A DNA stretch of 64,000 nt from Natrinema halophilum (GTDB lineage: Archaea > Halobacteriota > Halobacteria > Halobacteriales > Natrialbaceae): positions 868,001 through 932,000 of the forward strand of contig NZ_CP058601.1 in assembly GCF_013402815.2 (NCBI RefSeq), written 5' to 3'. Below the pieces are notes generated by a model that worked only from the letters and a program-made list of their open reading frames with translations, ran no database searches and was not told the origin of the DNA. This document shows positions 37,195 through 46,263 of this stretch, piece by piece. Every line of letters starts with the position of its first letter. The stretch's first letter is position 1. The position numbers and the translations under genes are program-made.

Positions 37195-37998
37195 TCATCG
37201 CTCTATTTCGCGAGTAGCCGCGAGCAACTCGTCGTGAATCGCACCGTTCGAGGCAACCAGACCGGCGCTGTCGTGTCGCCAGCGGTCTCCCTCGAGGTCG
37301 GTGACGACGCCGCCCGCCTCGCGGATCAACTGAACGCCGGCAACGGTGTCCCAGGGGTTCGTCCGCAGGTTAGTCATAATCCCTTCGAGCGCGCCCGATG
37401 CGACCATAGCCAACTCGAGTTGGGCGCAACCGAACCGACGCATGTCGCCGAACCGCTGGACGAGTTCGCGAGTCGCGGCGGCGTACTGATCGCGTTGATC
37501 GAAGTCCCACCAGAAGGTCGGGCAGACGGTCGCAGCCTCCGGATCGTCGCAGTCGCTGACCGATAGCGGCTCGTCGTTGCGAAACGCGCCTTCGGGTCCG
37601 ACGCGGTACGTATCGGAAAGGGCCGGGCAGACCGTCGCGGCACTGACGGGTTCGCCGTCGACAACTACTGCGACGGCGGTCCCGAACGCGCGATTGCCGC
37701 CGACGTAATTGTTCGTTCCGTCGATGGGATCGACGATCCACGCCGGGCCCGATGCCGGGACCTTCTTGCAGGCACCGTCCTCCTCTCCGACGATCGGGTC
37801 GTCCGGGTATGCCCCTCGAATCGTCTCGATAACGGTTTTCTGGGCATCCCGGTCGACTTGCGTCACGACGTCCGTCTTGGTTCCTTTGTTCTCGACGGCC
37901 AGGTCCGTCCGGAACGAGTCGGCCGCGACAGCTGCACCTTCGTTCGCTGCGCGAACGGCGACGGCCGCGCGACCGGAATCGGAGTCGACTTCACTCAT
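37195..37998 (-). CDS. Inositol monophosphatase family phosphatase
   Basis: This 267-residue cytoplasmic enzyme has the full Li+-sensitive Mg2+-phosphatase signature: PIVGEEDG (metal Glu pair), WIVDPIDGTNNYVGG (Asp-x-Asp-Gly-Thr) and WDTVAGVQLIREAGG (C-terminal Asp). Substrates in archaea include inositol-1-phosphate and fructose-1,6-bisphosphate, and sequence alone does not decide. Start at 37998 (MSEVDSDSG); the ATG-like frame at 38025 is an extension. It is probably monocistronic. Confidence 0.9.
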   Translation of the reverse strand: MSEVDSDSGRAAVAVRAANEGAAVAADSFRTDLAVENKGTKTDVVTQVDRDAQKTVIETIRGAYPDDPIVGEEDGACKKVPASGPAWIVDPIDGTNNYVGGNRAFGTAVAVVVDGEPVSAATVCPALSDTYRVGPEGAFRNDEPLSVSDCDDPEAATVCPTFWWDFDQRDQYAAATRELVQRFGDMRRFGCAQLELAMVASGALEGIMTNLRTNPWDTVAGVQLIREAGGVVTDLEGDRWRHDSAGLVASNGAIHDELLAATREIER

Positions 37999-38095
37999 GA
38001 GCCATCTTCGGCGACCGGGAGTCAAAAGTGGTCGTACTATCGTTTCTCGGTCCCCCTCAACTCGACGCGACCGAGACCGGTGAACGCGGTGACCG

Positions 38096-38686
38096 TTACC
38101 AGTTTTCCTCCGGCACGTACGGGTAGCTCCAGAGGGTTACCTGCAACACGATCGACTTGAACCAGGCGTGGTACATCTCGTCAACCTCCTCGTCGGTGTG
38201 GTCACCCGCCGTGAGAAAGTCGCGAATCGTCGCCGTAATCGGATAGATGAAGGCGACGAGATATCGCATGTCGATGTGATCGACCGCGTCCGCATCGTCG
38301 ACCTGATTTTTCTTCTCGCGAGTGTGGCGACGACCGATTTCGAACTGATAGTTCAGCCACTCCTCGTCGTACGGCGCGTCACAGGTATCGAGGATCCACT
38401 GGCCGAACCGCTCGCGGACCCGCTCGAGATACTCCTCGTCGGGGTTTCCCTCGCCGTCTGTAAAGTAGTACAGCAGGAAGTCGTGGTCACCGACGAAGCC
38501 GTACCACAGTTCGAGAACGTCGTCGATCTGTTCCTCGAGGACGTCGCCGGCTCGCCGAAGTGCCTCCTCGTCTTCCTCGTCGAACAGCACCGTCTGCTTC
38601 AACCGATCGAACTCGTCCATACTGATCGGTGCATCGGGGATATCGTCCGTTCCGTACGTATACCCCGGTATCTGATCACTGGCCAT
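38096..38686 (-). CDS. Protoglobin-like haem protein
   Basis: This 196-residue single-domain protein matches archaeal protoglobin (characterised in Methanosarcina acetivorans). It has an N-terminal pre-helix GYTYGTDDI, helices with LELWYGFVGDHDFLLYYF and the E-F region WLNYQFEIGRRHTREKKN, whose His121 sits at the proximal position. C-terminal helices include MRYLVAFIYPITATIRDFL. Protoglobins bind O2, CO and NO; physiological roles (gas sensing, detoxification) are unproven. No signalling domain is fused, so it is not a globin-coupled sensor. Confidence 0.87.
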   Translation of the reverse strand: MASDQIPGYTYGTDDIPDAPISMDEFDRLKQTVLFDEEDEEALRRAGDVLEEQIDDVLELWYGFVGDHDFLLYYFTDGEGNPDEEYLERVRERFGQWILDTCDAPYDEEWLNYQFEIGRRHTREKKNQVDDADAVDHIDMRYLVAFIYPITATIRDFLTAGDHTDEEVDEMYHAWFKSIVLQVTLWSYPYVPEENW

Positions 38687-38905
38687 AGAGTGGGGCGACC
38701 TCCCACCGTCGAGAGCATAAACCTGGGTGGGAAATCGGACGAAATCGACCGGTCCGAATCGATGACGGTTCGCATCGCTGGGTTTGGTGCGGTGTCAGTC
38801 CGTCAGTCGACCAACGAATCCATCGGTTACGCGTCGCTCAGCGGCTATCAGCAGCAGATATTTGCGAGGGAAGATCGCTCCGTCGGGATCTTCCGCATCT
38901 TGCGA

Positions 38906-38988
38906 TGCGAGGGGAGGGAATTGAACCCACGAACTCCTACGAGAGCGGATCTTGAGTCCGCCGCCGTTGACCGCTTGGCTACCCTCGC
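38906..38988 (-). tRNA. tRNA-Leu (anticodon CAA)
   Basis: The reverse strand folds as a class II tRNA. Acceptor GCGAGGG pairs with CCCTCGC, with discriminator A and no encoded CCA. The anticodon stem GCGGA/TCCGC carries the loop CTCAAGA, giving anticodon CAA. There is a long variable arm and a TTCAATT T-loop. No intron is apparent. Confidence 0.93.
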
Positions 38989-39189
38989 ACGCATCTGAGC
39001 CTGAGGCCCTCCCAGAGGATAAATCGTCCGATCCGCGTTCGGTGACGTGTCGGCTAGAAAGACGGAATTACGTGTGACGACTACCGTCGGTTATCGGTAT
39101 GGTGGGCCTAGACCTCACTCGAGGAGCGACAAATAACCGTGACAGGGCAACGCATTCTGTCGGTTAGGCTGTCGAGTCGATCGAGTCAC

Positions 39190-39303
39190 TCAGTGTTCGA
39201 GCTTCGCGTATCGCTCGTTGCAGTTCAGACACTGATAGCCTCCCTCGATGTGGGAGTAGAGGCGCTCACCGCAGTGCTGACACCGGCCGTATGGCTGGGT
39301 CAT
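39190..39303 (-). CDS. Zinc-finger microprotein
   Basis: The 37-residue protein has two knuckles, CQHC (9-12) and CLNC, in a compact zinc ribbon, starting MTQPYGRCQHCGERL. The ATG at 39303 is the natural start; the frame upstream is not protein-like. A DNA- or RNA-related role is possible but undemonstrated. Confidence 0.7.
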   Translation of the reverse strand: MTQPYGRCQHCGERLYSHIEGGYQCLNCNERYAKLEH

Positions 39304-39637
39304 TTCAATCAATGTAGCGTGACGTAACCGAATAAAGGCGGTGCTTACACACTCAACTCCATGGCTACGGGGTCGCAGAATTGACCAGACAGTCCTCCAA
39401 CTGCTCTTGTCCAGTTTCGGCTCCCTCACCGTCGACGAGCCAACTACACGGGCTCCGATAGAGCAGCCTGTGACCTCGGTCGACAGCTACTCGTCGTGTC
39501 TCGTGTCGCCACCGTCCATCGTGACGGCCCGTCAACGACGAGGCGTGCTATGGTCCTCCGATTGCCTCGAGGCCGTCTACTCGAGGTCGACGATTCGTGG
39601 ATAAAAGATACGGCCCTAACCGACGTAGTGAGAACTG
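39304..39637. other. Intergenic region
   Basis: These 334 bases hold no supportable gene. GATAAAAGA near 39600 is a candidate TATA element for the DUF309 gene, about 30 bases upstream of its ATG. Confidence 0.5.
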
Positions 39638-40132
39638 ATGCGTGACCATACTCGGGACGATACCGTTGGGCCACCTATTTCGGGGAATCCGGCCGGATGG
39701 AACGAGGGGCGGGCGGCGTCGAACGGGTGGGAACACGGGACGCTTCGACGAGCCGTAATCCACGGGATATCTCTCTACAACGTCGGTGAATTTCACGATG
39801 CACACGATTGTTTCGAAGCGGAATGGTACAATTACGGAAGAGGGTCCACAGAGAGCACGTTTTTACACGGGATGGTCCAAGTCGCGGCGGGAGCCTACAA
39901 GCACTTCGATTTCGAGGACGACGGGGGCATGTCGAGCTTGTTTCAGACGGCGTTGCAGTACCTAGAGAACGTGCCGAGCGATTTCTATGGCGTCGATATT
40001 CCTGACGTGAAATCGACGCTCGAAGACGCGCTGGACGACCCATCTGTACTGCACGACTGGCAGATTAAACTCGACGGGACACACCCGGAGGCGTCGGAAA
40101 TCGATCTCGAATACGCGAGGGAACTCGAGTAG
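39638..40132 (+). CDS. DUF309-family protein
   Basis: This 164-residue helical protein matches DUF309 through [21 protein letters not shown] and [15 protein letters not shown]. The conserved His/Glu residues (FHDAHDCFE and W) suggest a metal or ligand site, but no activity is established. Typical members are encoded alone, as here. Confidence 0.82.
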   Translation: MRDHTRDDTVGPPISGNPAGWNEGRAASNGWEHGTLRRAVIHGISLYNVGEFHDAHDCFEAEWYNYGRGSTESTFLHGMVQVAAGAYKHFDFEDDGGMSSLFQTALQYLENVPSDFYGVDIPDVKSTLEDALDDPSVLHDWQIKLDGTHPEASEIDLEYARELE

Positions 40133-40636
40133 AGACGTATCGCGGGTCGGTCGCCGCCAGGATCGGATGCCACGTACCAGAGGTGCTGCCTTGACGACGT
40201 TTCTGTAACGTCATTCCGGGGAAAAGGATCGCGGATTGCAGTTCGTGACGACTTCCGCTTTCGGACGCAGAGACACTGGAAATTCTACCAGGTTGGACGG
40301 CAGGAAGCGACATAGGACGGAATCGATTTCCGAGACCAGCGACCTGTGGTGTCACGATTCCGGCACGTAAAGGCCAACCGAATGCCGGCTGTCTCGATAC
40401 GATAACCGCGTTGGATCCGCACGTCCACTCATCGACGGTTCGATGTGAATATATTATTGTTGATAGCAAGTATTATGGATGAAAGATGGTAACATTTACC
40501 AAGAAGATAATCAAGTACATTATCTTCGAAGCGCACAGGGACCGCGATACCGGCGCATCCATCAATACCCAAAAACTGGAGGTTACATGCAAGTCGAGGA
40601 TGGCAGTTCGAAAGGGGGACAGAGTGGAACAGCAAC
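40133..40636. other. Intergenic region before a decayed gene
   Basis: About 500 bases without a supported gene. An AT-rich tract at 40447-40475 could be the old promoter of the pseudogene that follows. Reading frames here are too short or in the wrong composition. Confidence 0.45.
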
Positions 40637-41793
40637 GTCGTAGATCGGCGAACGTTTTTGCGATGTACGGCTTCCGGGATCGTCCTCGGGGCAGGTGCCA
40701 CGCACTCAGCGAGCGCAGCGAGCGAGGAATGGACGATCGTTGCACTTTCGGACACGCAGTACTACGCTGAATCGGACAGCCGAATCGGATACGCCCACGA
40801 CCAGACACGATGGGTTGCAAACAACGTCGATAGCGAGAACATCGCCTTCGTCTCTCACGAGGGCGACGTCGTCAACGCCGGTTGGGAACGAGGTTACATG
40901 ACGGACGAGCGAAGCGAGTTCCACTTCGATCTGGATTTTGGCGCCAGGTTTGCACGGAAGGGAAGCAGTGGTGGCGGTGGCAACAGTGACGACGAGAGTA
41001 CTGACACGCGATCTCCCTATGGTGGCTCGCCCCACGAAATACCGGGCCGGATCGAGGCCGAGAATTACGACACTGTGGGAGAAGGCGTGGCGTATCATGA
41101 ACGGACCTCCGGAAACGAGGGTGGCGCCTATCGTTCTGACGACGTCGACATCGAATCCGCGTCCGAAGGCGGCTACAACGTCGGCTGGATCGAAACCGAT
41201 GAATGGTGGGAGTACACCGTCGAGGGCTCATCCGGTGGGACGTACGATCTGACAGCGAAAGTTGCTTCGGAGTATACAGGAGGCGATTTCACCGTCGCCG
41301 TCGACGGATCGACGGTCGCGGCCAGTTCCTTCGGCGAACCGGCGGCTGGCGAAACTGGACGACGGTCGACCTTGGCAACGCGTCGCTGTCAGCCGGCGAA
41401 CACGTCGTTCGCGTCACTGCTAACGCGGCCGAGTGGAATTTCAACTGGCTCGAAATCACGGCTACCGACGGTACGGACGGCGGCAACGACACCGATGAGA
41501 GAAACGGTACTGACACCGGCAACGACACCGATGAGAGAAACGGTACTGACACCGGCAACGACACCGTCGGAGCTGAAACCATCGAAATCGGCAAGTACGA
41601 AATCCGTGATACTACCGGCGACGGCCTGTACAATGACTTCACTGGTGATGGCGAGACTACCCACGAAGACGTCGAGGCGTTCCTCGAACACCTGCGGTCC
41701 GACGGTGTCCAGAACAACCCCGAGAAATTCGACTTCAGCGGGAACGGCCAGGTCGACGGCACGGATGTCCTCGAGCTACTTCGACAGGTCTGA
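40637..41793 (+). pseudogene. Decayed Tat-exported protein: metallophosphoesterase fragment, CBM6 and dockerin-like domain
   Basis: A Tat signal (RRTFLRCTASGIVLGAGA, from 40646) has no good start codon. It is followed by the beginning of a calcineurin-like phosphoesterase domain (EWTIVALSDTQYYAES, IAFVSHEGDVVNAGWERG). That domain stops abruptly after about 60 residues and jumps to a CBM6 (PGRIEAENYDTVGEGVAYHE). A frameshift near 41338-41343 splits the CBM6; the next frame continues GGWRNWTTVDLGNASLSAGE. The remainder is a Thr/Asp/Asn linker and a dockerin-like Ca2+ module (TTGDGLYNDFTGDG; DFSGNGQVDGTD). Internal deletion plus frameshift indicate a pseudogene of a secreted carbohydrate- or phosphoester-active protein. 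Confidence 0.78.
41482..41567 (+). repeat. 36-base tandem repeat in the linker
   Basis: The unit begins GGCAACGACACCGATGAG and runs 36 bases. It occurs at 41482-41517, identically at 41518-41553, and as a partial third copy. It encodes GNDTDERNGTDT linker repeats between the CBM6 and dockerin-like parts. Identity of the copies points to recent slippage. Confidence 0.85.
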
Positions 41794-42168
41794 CTCGAGC
41801 AGCGAACCGCTCGGAACCGTCAAACTGGGAACTCCCATCCGCCGTCCTGGATTCGGAATCGATTCGCGTCCGACAGTACATTTACCAGCGGTCGTCTCCA
41901 AGCGATTGTGAACCGTGAATTCTCGTTTCCGATCGATCGTACCGTCGACAGCGAATATCCGTTCTCATCCGAGAACCAGTGGGGTTCGAACAGGTATTGA
42001 GATCGGCACGACGTGGGGCGCCGATCGCGAGCTGTCGGTCAGACTACCACTACGGATTCCGCCCGCCATGACAACGGGCGTGAAAACTGCTGCTAGCTGG
42101 GAGCTACTGACTGATCTGGACCGCAATAGATCGAACCGCCTTTGCCGTCTCAGTCCAAGTAACTGATA
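41794..42168. other. Intergenic region
   Basis: These 375 bases lie between the pseudogene and the aspartoacylase-like gene. I see no supported gene, only composition typical of the chromosome. Confidence 0.45.
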
Positions 42169-42966
42169 ATGAGAGTTGCACAGCTTGGGACGGGAGAGCC
42201 AGAAATTGCAGTCGTTGCGGGTATCCATGGGGACGAACCATGCGGCGTCCGGGCTGTCGAGCGACTCCTCGATGACCGCCCATCCGTCAACCGCCCAATC
42301 AAACTCATCGTCGTCAACGAGGCGGCTCTGGAGCGACGGATTCGGTTCGTCGATGAAGATCTCAACCGCGCGTTCCCGGGTGACCCGGCAGCGACGACCC
42401 ACGAGGGTAAACTCGCACACGATCTCGTCTCCGAACTCGAGGGCTGTCTGGCGTTCTCGATGCATTCGACGCAAAGCCATGCCGAACCGTTCGCCATCGT
42501 CAACGGTGTCACCGAGACGGCGAGAGACATCGTTCCACAACTTCCCGTCACGGCAATGGTCGAGACGAGCAACTTCGCGGAGGGCCGACTGTTCTCTGCT
42601 ATCGATACCATCGAAGTCGAGTGTGGGCTTCAGGGATCGGAGACGGCTGCCGAAAATGCCGATCGACTGACACGGGCCTTTCTAACCGCTGTGGACGCGT
42701 TACCCGGAGATACGGTTCGCCGGGACCTCCCCGTTTACCGGCTCACTGACGTCATCCGGAAGGATCAGGCCGACACCTACGAAGTCTTCGTCGACAACTT
42801 CACCGAAGTCGAGCCAGGTGCACCGTTCGCCGCGGCTGACGGTGAAAAGCAGATCGCCGAAGAATCGTTCTACCCGGTCCTCATGTCGTCGAACGGATAT
42901 CAAGACGTCTTCGGCTACTCTGCCGAAAAAATAGACGTCCTCGAGACGCAGGCTGTGGCGGACTAA
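42169..42966 (+). CDS. Succinylglutamate desuccinylase/aspartoacylase-family protein
   Basis: This 265-residue cytoplasmic M14-like zinc hydrolase carries VVAGIHGDEPCG (His and Glu ligands), EDLNRAFPGD and LAFSMHSTQSHAE (third ligand His). A C-terminal beta domain includes EVEPGAPFA. It deacylates an N-acyl amino acid or a related amide; the physiological substrate is unknown. It is a cytoplasmic paralogue of the Tat-exported family member at 17861-18679, with the same metal motifs but no signal. Confidence 0.84.
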   Translation: MRVAQLGTGEPEIAVVAGIHGDEPCGVRAVERLLDDRPSVNRPIKLIVVNEAALERRIRFVDEDLNRAFPGDPAATTHEGKLAHDLVSELEGCLAFSMHSTQSHAEPFAIVNGVTETARDIVPQLPVTAMVETSNFAEGRLFSAIDTIEVECGLQGSETAAENADRLTRAFLTAVDALPGDTVRRDLPVYRLTDVIRKDQADTYEVFVDNFTEVEPGAPFAAADGEKQIAEESFYPVLMSSNGYQDVFGYSAEKIDVLETQAVAD

Positions 42967-43272
42967 CTGCTCTCGAAAGCACCTATTCAGTCGCCAACGA
43001 TTCAATCTCGACGGGGACGGGCGTCCCAGGCGGTTCGAATGCGACGGATTCGTCGACTCCGTTCGGTGCAGTAGCCGTGCCGATTCATCGCGGCGGTACT
43101 GCATCTATTTCTGCCATTTCCGTCGATCCGTGCTCGATCGCGACGTGGTCGCGTCGGGATGCTATGAGGCGAGCGGTTGCTCGTCGGAACGAAGCGAGTG
43201 CCAGCCCGGGTCGAGGGCTGTGGCCGAAACTCGGCTCCCGCGGGAACGGGGGGCGACGGTTCGGCGAACCGC
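42967..43272. other. Intergenic region between convergent genes
   Basis: About 306 bases between the ends of two convergent genes. No supported gene. It should contain terminators, but no strong hairpin stands out. Confidence 0.4.
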
Positions 43273-44349
43273 TCAGTCGTCGGCCGGGGTTGGCGTACCG
43301 CGTTCGATATCGATGTTGCCCGCGTCGAGGTCCGCTTCGACGTTCCGAGCAGCCTGTACCATGTTCTTCATCTTGCCGAAGGCGACCTCGCGTGGCAGTA
43401 GCTTTACGCCGCAGTCGGGGGAGACGACGAGTTGTTCCGGCGGGACGACCTCGAGACCCTTCTTGATGTTGTCCTCGATCTCATCGACAGATTCGACGTC
43501 AGCGACGTGGACGTCACAGACGCCGAGGGCAAGGTCCTTCGTGAATTCGGGATCTTTGAACACGTCGAGTTGGTCGTAATCACCGTTGGCGAGTTCGAGG
43601 TCGAACTCGTCGACCGGGAATTCAAGGATCTCGGGATAGATACGGGAGTAATCGCCGTAACAGACGTGGAGGCCGATGCGGACTTCCTCGGGGATGTCGT
43701 CGACGATGCGCTCGAGTGCTTCGCCGACGATGGCGTGGTCGTCGGGCGTGGTTGCGAGCGCGGGTTCGTCGATCTGGATGTAGCGTGCGCCGGCGTCGAC
43801 TAGCTTTTCGATCTCCTCGTTGACGAGATCGGCGAGGTCGTAGGCGAGTTCCTCCTCGTCGTCGTAGGCTTCGTTGAACGACCAGTTAGCGAGGGTGTAG
43901 GGCCCCGTAATGGGGACCTTGACCGGTCGATCGGTCGCTGCCGCGGTGAACTCGTACTCGTCGACGAGCCAGCTCTCGTCGTACTCGACTTCGCTGACGA
44001 CGCTTGGCTTGTCGAAGTAGTTGTGACCCCAGACCTTGACCGGGCCGTTGAACTCGTAGCCCTCGATACGATGGGCGAAGAATTCGACCATCTCGGTGCG
44101 GCGCATCTCGCCGTCCACGACGACGTCGAGACCGGCGCGTTCGTGTTCGTCCGTGATGAGCCGGGCAGCGTCGTCTTTGGCTTCTTGCCAGTTCGCTTCG
44201 TCGAAGTCGGCGTCGTCGTCCTCGTAGAGTTCCTTCGCGCGGTTGAGCCATTTGGGCTTGGGGTAGGAGCCGACGACGGTCGTCAGCAGGAAGGTGTCGT
44301 TCTCGTGATTCTCGGGTCGGAACTGATCTTTGGTTTCCTGTGGGCTCAT
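43273..44349 (-). CDS. Methionine synthase catalytic subunit, MetE C-terminal type
   Basis: This 358-residue protein corresponds to the catalytic barrel of cobalamin-independent methionine synthase and methylates homocysteine. It has TVVGSYPKPKWLN at the N-terminus, VPITGPYTLANW, and the zinc-site region with IGLHVCYGDYS (His, Cys) and VVSPDCGVK (Cys). Its ATG overlaps the upstream gene stop in an ATGA, so the two are coupled. Archaeal stand-alone versions lack the full folate-binding N-terminal domain, and the methyl donor may be a corrinoid or another folate-independent source. Confidence 0.88.
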   Translation of the reverse strand: MSPQETKDQFRPENHENDTFLLTTVVGSYPKPKWLNRAKELYEDDDADFDEANWQEAKDDAARLITDEHERAGLDVVVDGEMRRTEMVEFFAHRIEGYEFNGPVKVWGHNYFDKPSVVSEVEYDESWLVDEYEFTAAATDRPVKVPITGPYTLANWSFNEAYDDEEELAYDLADLVNEEIEKLVDAGARYIQIDEPALATTPDDHAIVGEALERIVDDIPEEVRIGLHVCYGDYSRIYPEILEFPVDEFDLELANGDYDQLDVFKDPEFTKDLALGVCDVHVADVESVDEIEDNIKKGLEVVPPEQLVVSPDCGVKLLPREVAFGKMKNMVQAARNVEADLDAGNIDIERGTPTPADD

Positions 44350-45344
44350 GCGGCGGTCACCTCCGCGAGGTCTGCGGCTTCCGCAAGGACGTCGAGTTTC
44401 TCCACGTACTTGCCGTAGGGCAGATAGAACGTTTCCGTATTGGTCGTCAGATAGACCGTTTCGAACTCGGTCACCTGCAGTTGGTCGTCGACCCAGTCGA
44501 CTCGGTCCCGGATCGCCTCCGGGTCCTCAACGAGAGTGTTCTGGCCGTCGGCGAGACCGAGTGAAATGTCATCGGTCACCCCGTACTCCTGTACGTTGTA
44601 GAGATTGTCGTCCTGGTTGGCGACGAAATCGAAACCGACCGCGTCGATGTCGGCATCGAGCAGGTGCGCGTATACTTTTTCCTCGAGTGCGCCCCAGTAC
44701 GGCTGGACGACGACGTCTGCGTCGGTTGCGTTTGCGACCTGATCGATCGCATCGCTGGCACGTTCGTCTTCGCCGTCCGTCGGTGCGTTCTCGACCAATG
44801 ACGGCTCGAGCAGGAACAGGGTCTCGTGGTCGGGGAAGGCCTCAACCTCGCCGGCGAGGAAGTCCCCGATCGCACCGATAAATTCCGCCTCGTTGCCGTA
44901 GTGTTCGTCGGTCGCGAGATCCGCGAGCGAGTACGGACCGGGGAGGACGGCCTGCAGATCGTCGGTCAGTTCGGCCGCCGACTCGAGTTCCGAGGCGACG
45001 TCACCGGAGAACTCGAGATCACCGTCGACGACGGGTTCGCGGTAAAAGTTGTTGTTGTCGTAGTAGCGGACGATCCCGCGCGTTTCAACGGCGTCGTGGA
45101 CTGCGAGCGGGTGTGCGAGCATGTCGTCCCAGCGGAGTTGGCCCTCGACGACGCGGTCGAGTCCCGCCTCGATCTGTCCCTCGATCACTTCCTCGCGGGC
45201 CGCATCGTAGGCCGCGGTGATCTCTTCGCCCTCGTCACCGCTGACGAGATCGTGTTTCTGGTGGCCTTTGAGGTCCGAGAGGTCGTCTTTCGCCCAATCC
45301 GGGAGCGGATACAGTCCCGGCGTGGTCGAAACGTACTCAGTCAT
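44346..45344 (-). CDS. MetE-like partner protein lacking zinc ligands
   Basis: This 332-residue protein has the MetE-type barrel (TTPGLYPLPDWAKDDL, VLPGPYSLADLATDEHYG, ADIDAVGFDFVA). The zinc-ligand segments are replaced: QPYWGA at the HVCYG place and TTNTETF at the SPDCG place. It is therefore unlikely to be the catalytic subunit and probably serves as the partner, perhaps for methyl-donor binding, of the coupled catalytic gene. I start it at the ATG at 45344 (MTEYVSTTPGLYP); the frame upstream to 45659 is antisense-like noise. Confidence 0.85.
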   Translation of the reverse strand: MTEYVSTTPGLYPLPDWAKDDLSDLKGHQKHDLVSGDEGEEITAAYDAAREEVIEGQIEAGLDRVVEGQLRWDDMLAHPLAVHDAVETRGIVRYYDNNNFYREPVVDGDLEFSGDVASELESAAELTDDLQAVLPGPYSLADLATDEHYGNEAEFIGAIGDFLAGEVEAFPDHETLFLLEPSLVENAPTDGEDERASDAIDQVANATDADVVVQPYWGALEEKVYAHLLDADIDAVGFDFVANQDDNLYNVQEYGVTDDISLGLADGQNTLVEDPEAIRDRVDWVDDQLQVTEFETVYLTTNTETFYLPYGKYVEKLDVLAEAADLAEVTAA

Positions 45345-45690
45345 CGTAGACCTGGCTAGGCTATACCGACGCTTAATATTTTCCATCCATCGTAATACTT
45401 CACAGTAATCATTGCGGCATCCGATAGCCGAATCGGGACGGCCTGGGAGTTCGAAATCCGTCTCCGACGGCCGCGTTCGTATTCGCCGGTATTCCGCTCG
45501 CCGTCCGAAGCCTCTCCGTGCGACAAAAACATCAGTTCCGCCGACAGAACCGTCGGCGTGATCCGAATTAGCCCGGTGAGCCGCGTTGTCGCGTATCATC
45601 GGGCGCATTGTTGCTGTATCGCCGCACGAGAACCGCAAACGAGTATTCGGCGCGCTCACCCCCTCGTCGTTCGCGGACCGTCGGCACCGC
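45345..45690. other. Intergenic region with methionine-operon promoter
   Basis: About 346 bases. The reverse strand has AAATATTAAGC at 45376-45385, about 32-41 bases upstream of the methionine-synthase pair, a plausible TATA box. No gene is supported, and no riboswitch-like folding is evident by eye. Confidence 0.5.
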
Positions 45691-46263
45691 TTACCGAAGC
45701 AATTCGAGGACTGTTAGCGTCTCGAAGGGGAACGATTCATCGGCGATGGCGACGGCACTGAACCCTTCCTCGCCGGCGCGTCCGACGACATCGTCGACGC
45801 CAGTGAGGCTACTGACAAGCAGATAGACGACGCCGTCGGGAGCGAGAACGCGGTCGACCGTCTCGAGAAACGGATCGATGACCGCGCGGCCGTCTTCACC
45901 GCCGGACAGCGCACGTTCCATCCAGTCGTCCCACTCGTTTTCGGGATCGGTCGGGAGATACGGCGGGTTGAACACCACGGCGTCGAACGTTCCGTCGCGA
46001 AACGGCGCGACGAGGTCGGCCCGCACAGTCTCGACATCGGTGCGGCGGGCTTGTCGTACTGCCCACGGGTTTACGTCCGATGCGATAACCCGGGCGTCCG
46101 TTTCGTCGGCGATCCGTCCGGCCACGAAGCCCGAACCGGTGCCTACTTCGAGAACCAGCTCGTTTTCGCCCACCCGATCACAGGCCGCTCGAGCCAAGAG
46201 CGCGGAGTCTTCGGCGGGCTGGTAGACGTCCGGCTCCCGGTCGCGTCTATCGTCGAGCCCCAT
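45691..46263 (-). CDS. HemK2/PrmC-type class I methyltransferase
   Basis: This 190-residue SAM-dependent enzyme has motif I VLEVGTGSGFVAGR and the Asn-Pro-Pro-Tyr tetrad NPPYLPTDP that defines glutamine/adenine N-methyltransferases. The short length without a PrmC N-terminal domain matches archaeal/eukaryal HemK2 (MTQ2), which methylates the release-factor GGQ glutamine. The start ATG overlaps the mscS stop by one base (TGATG), a translational coupling. Position next to mscS and rsmA is common in haloarchaea. Confidence 0.85.
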   Translation of the reverse strand: MGLDDRRDREPDVYQPAEDSALLARAACDRVGENELVLEVGTGSGFVAGRIADETDARVIASDVNPWAVRQARRTDVETVRADLVAPFRDGTFDAVVFNPPYLPTDPENEWDDWMERALSGGEDGRAVIDPFLETVDRVLAPDGVVYLLVSSLTGVDDVVGRAGEEGFSAVAIADESFPFETLTVLELLR

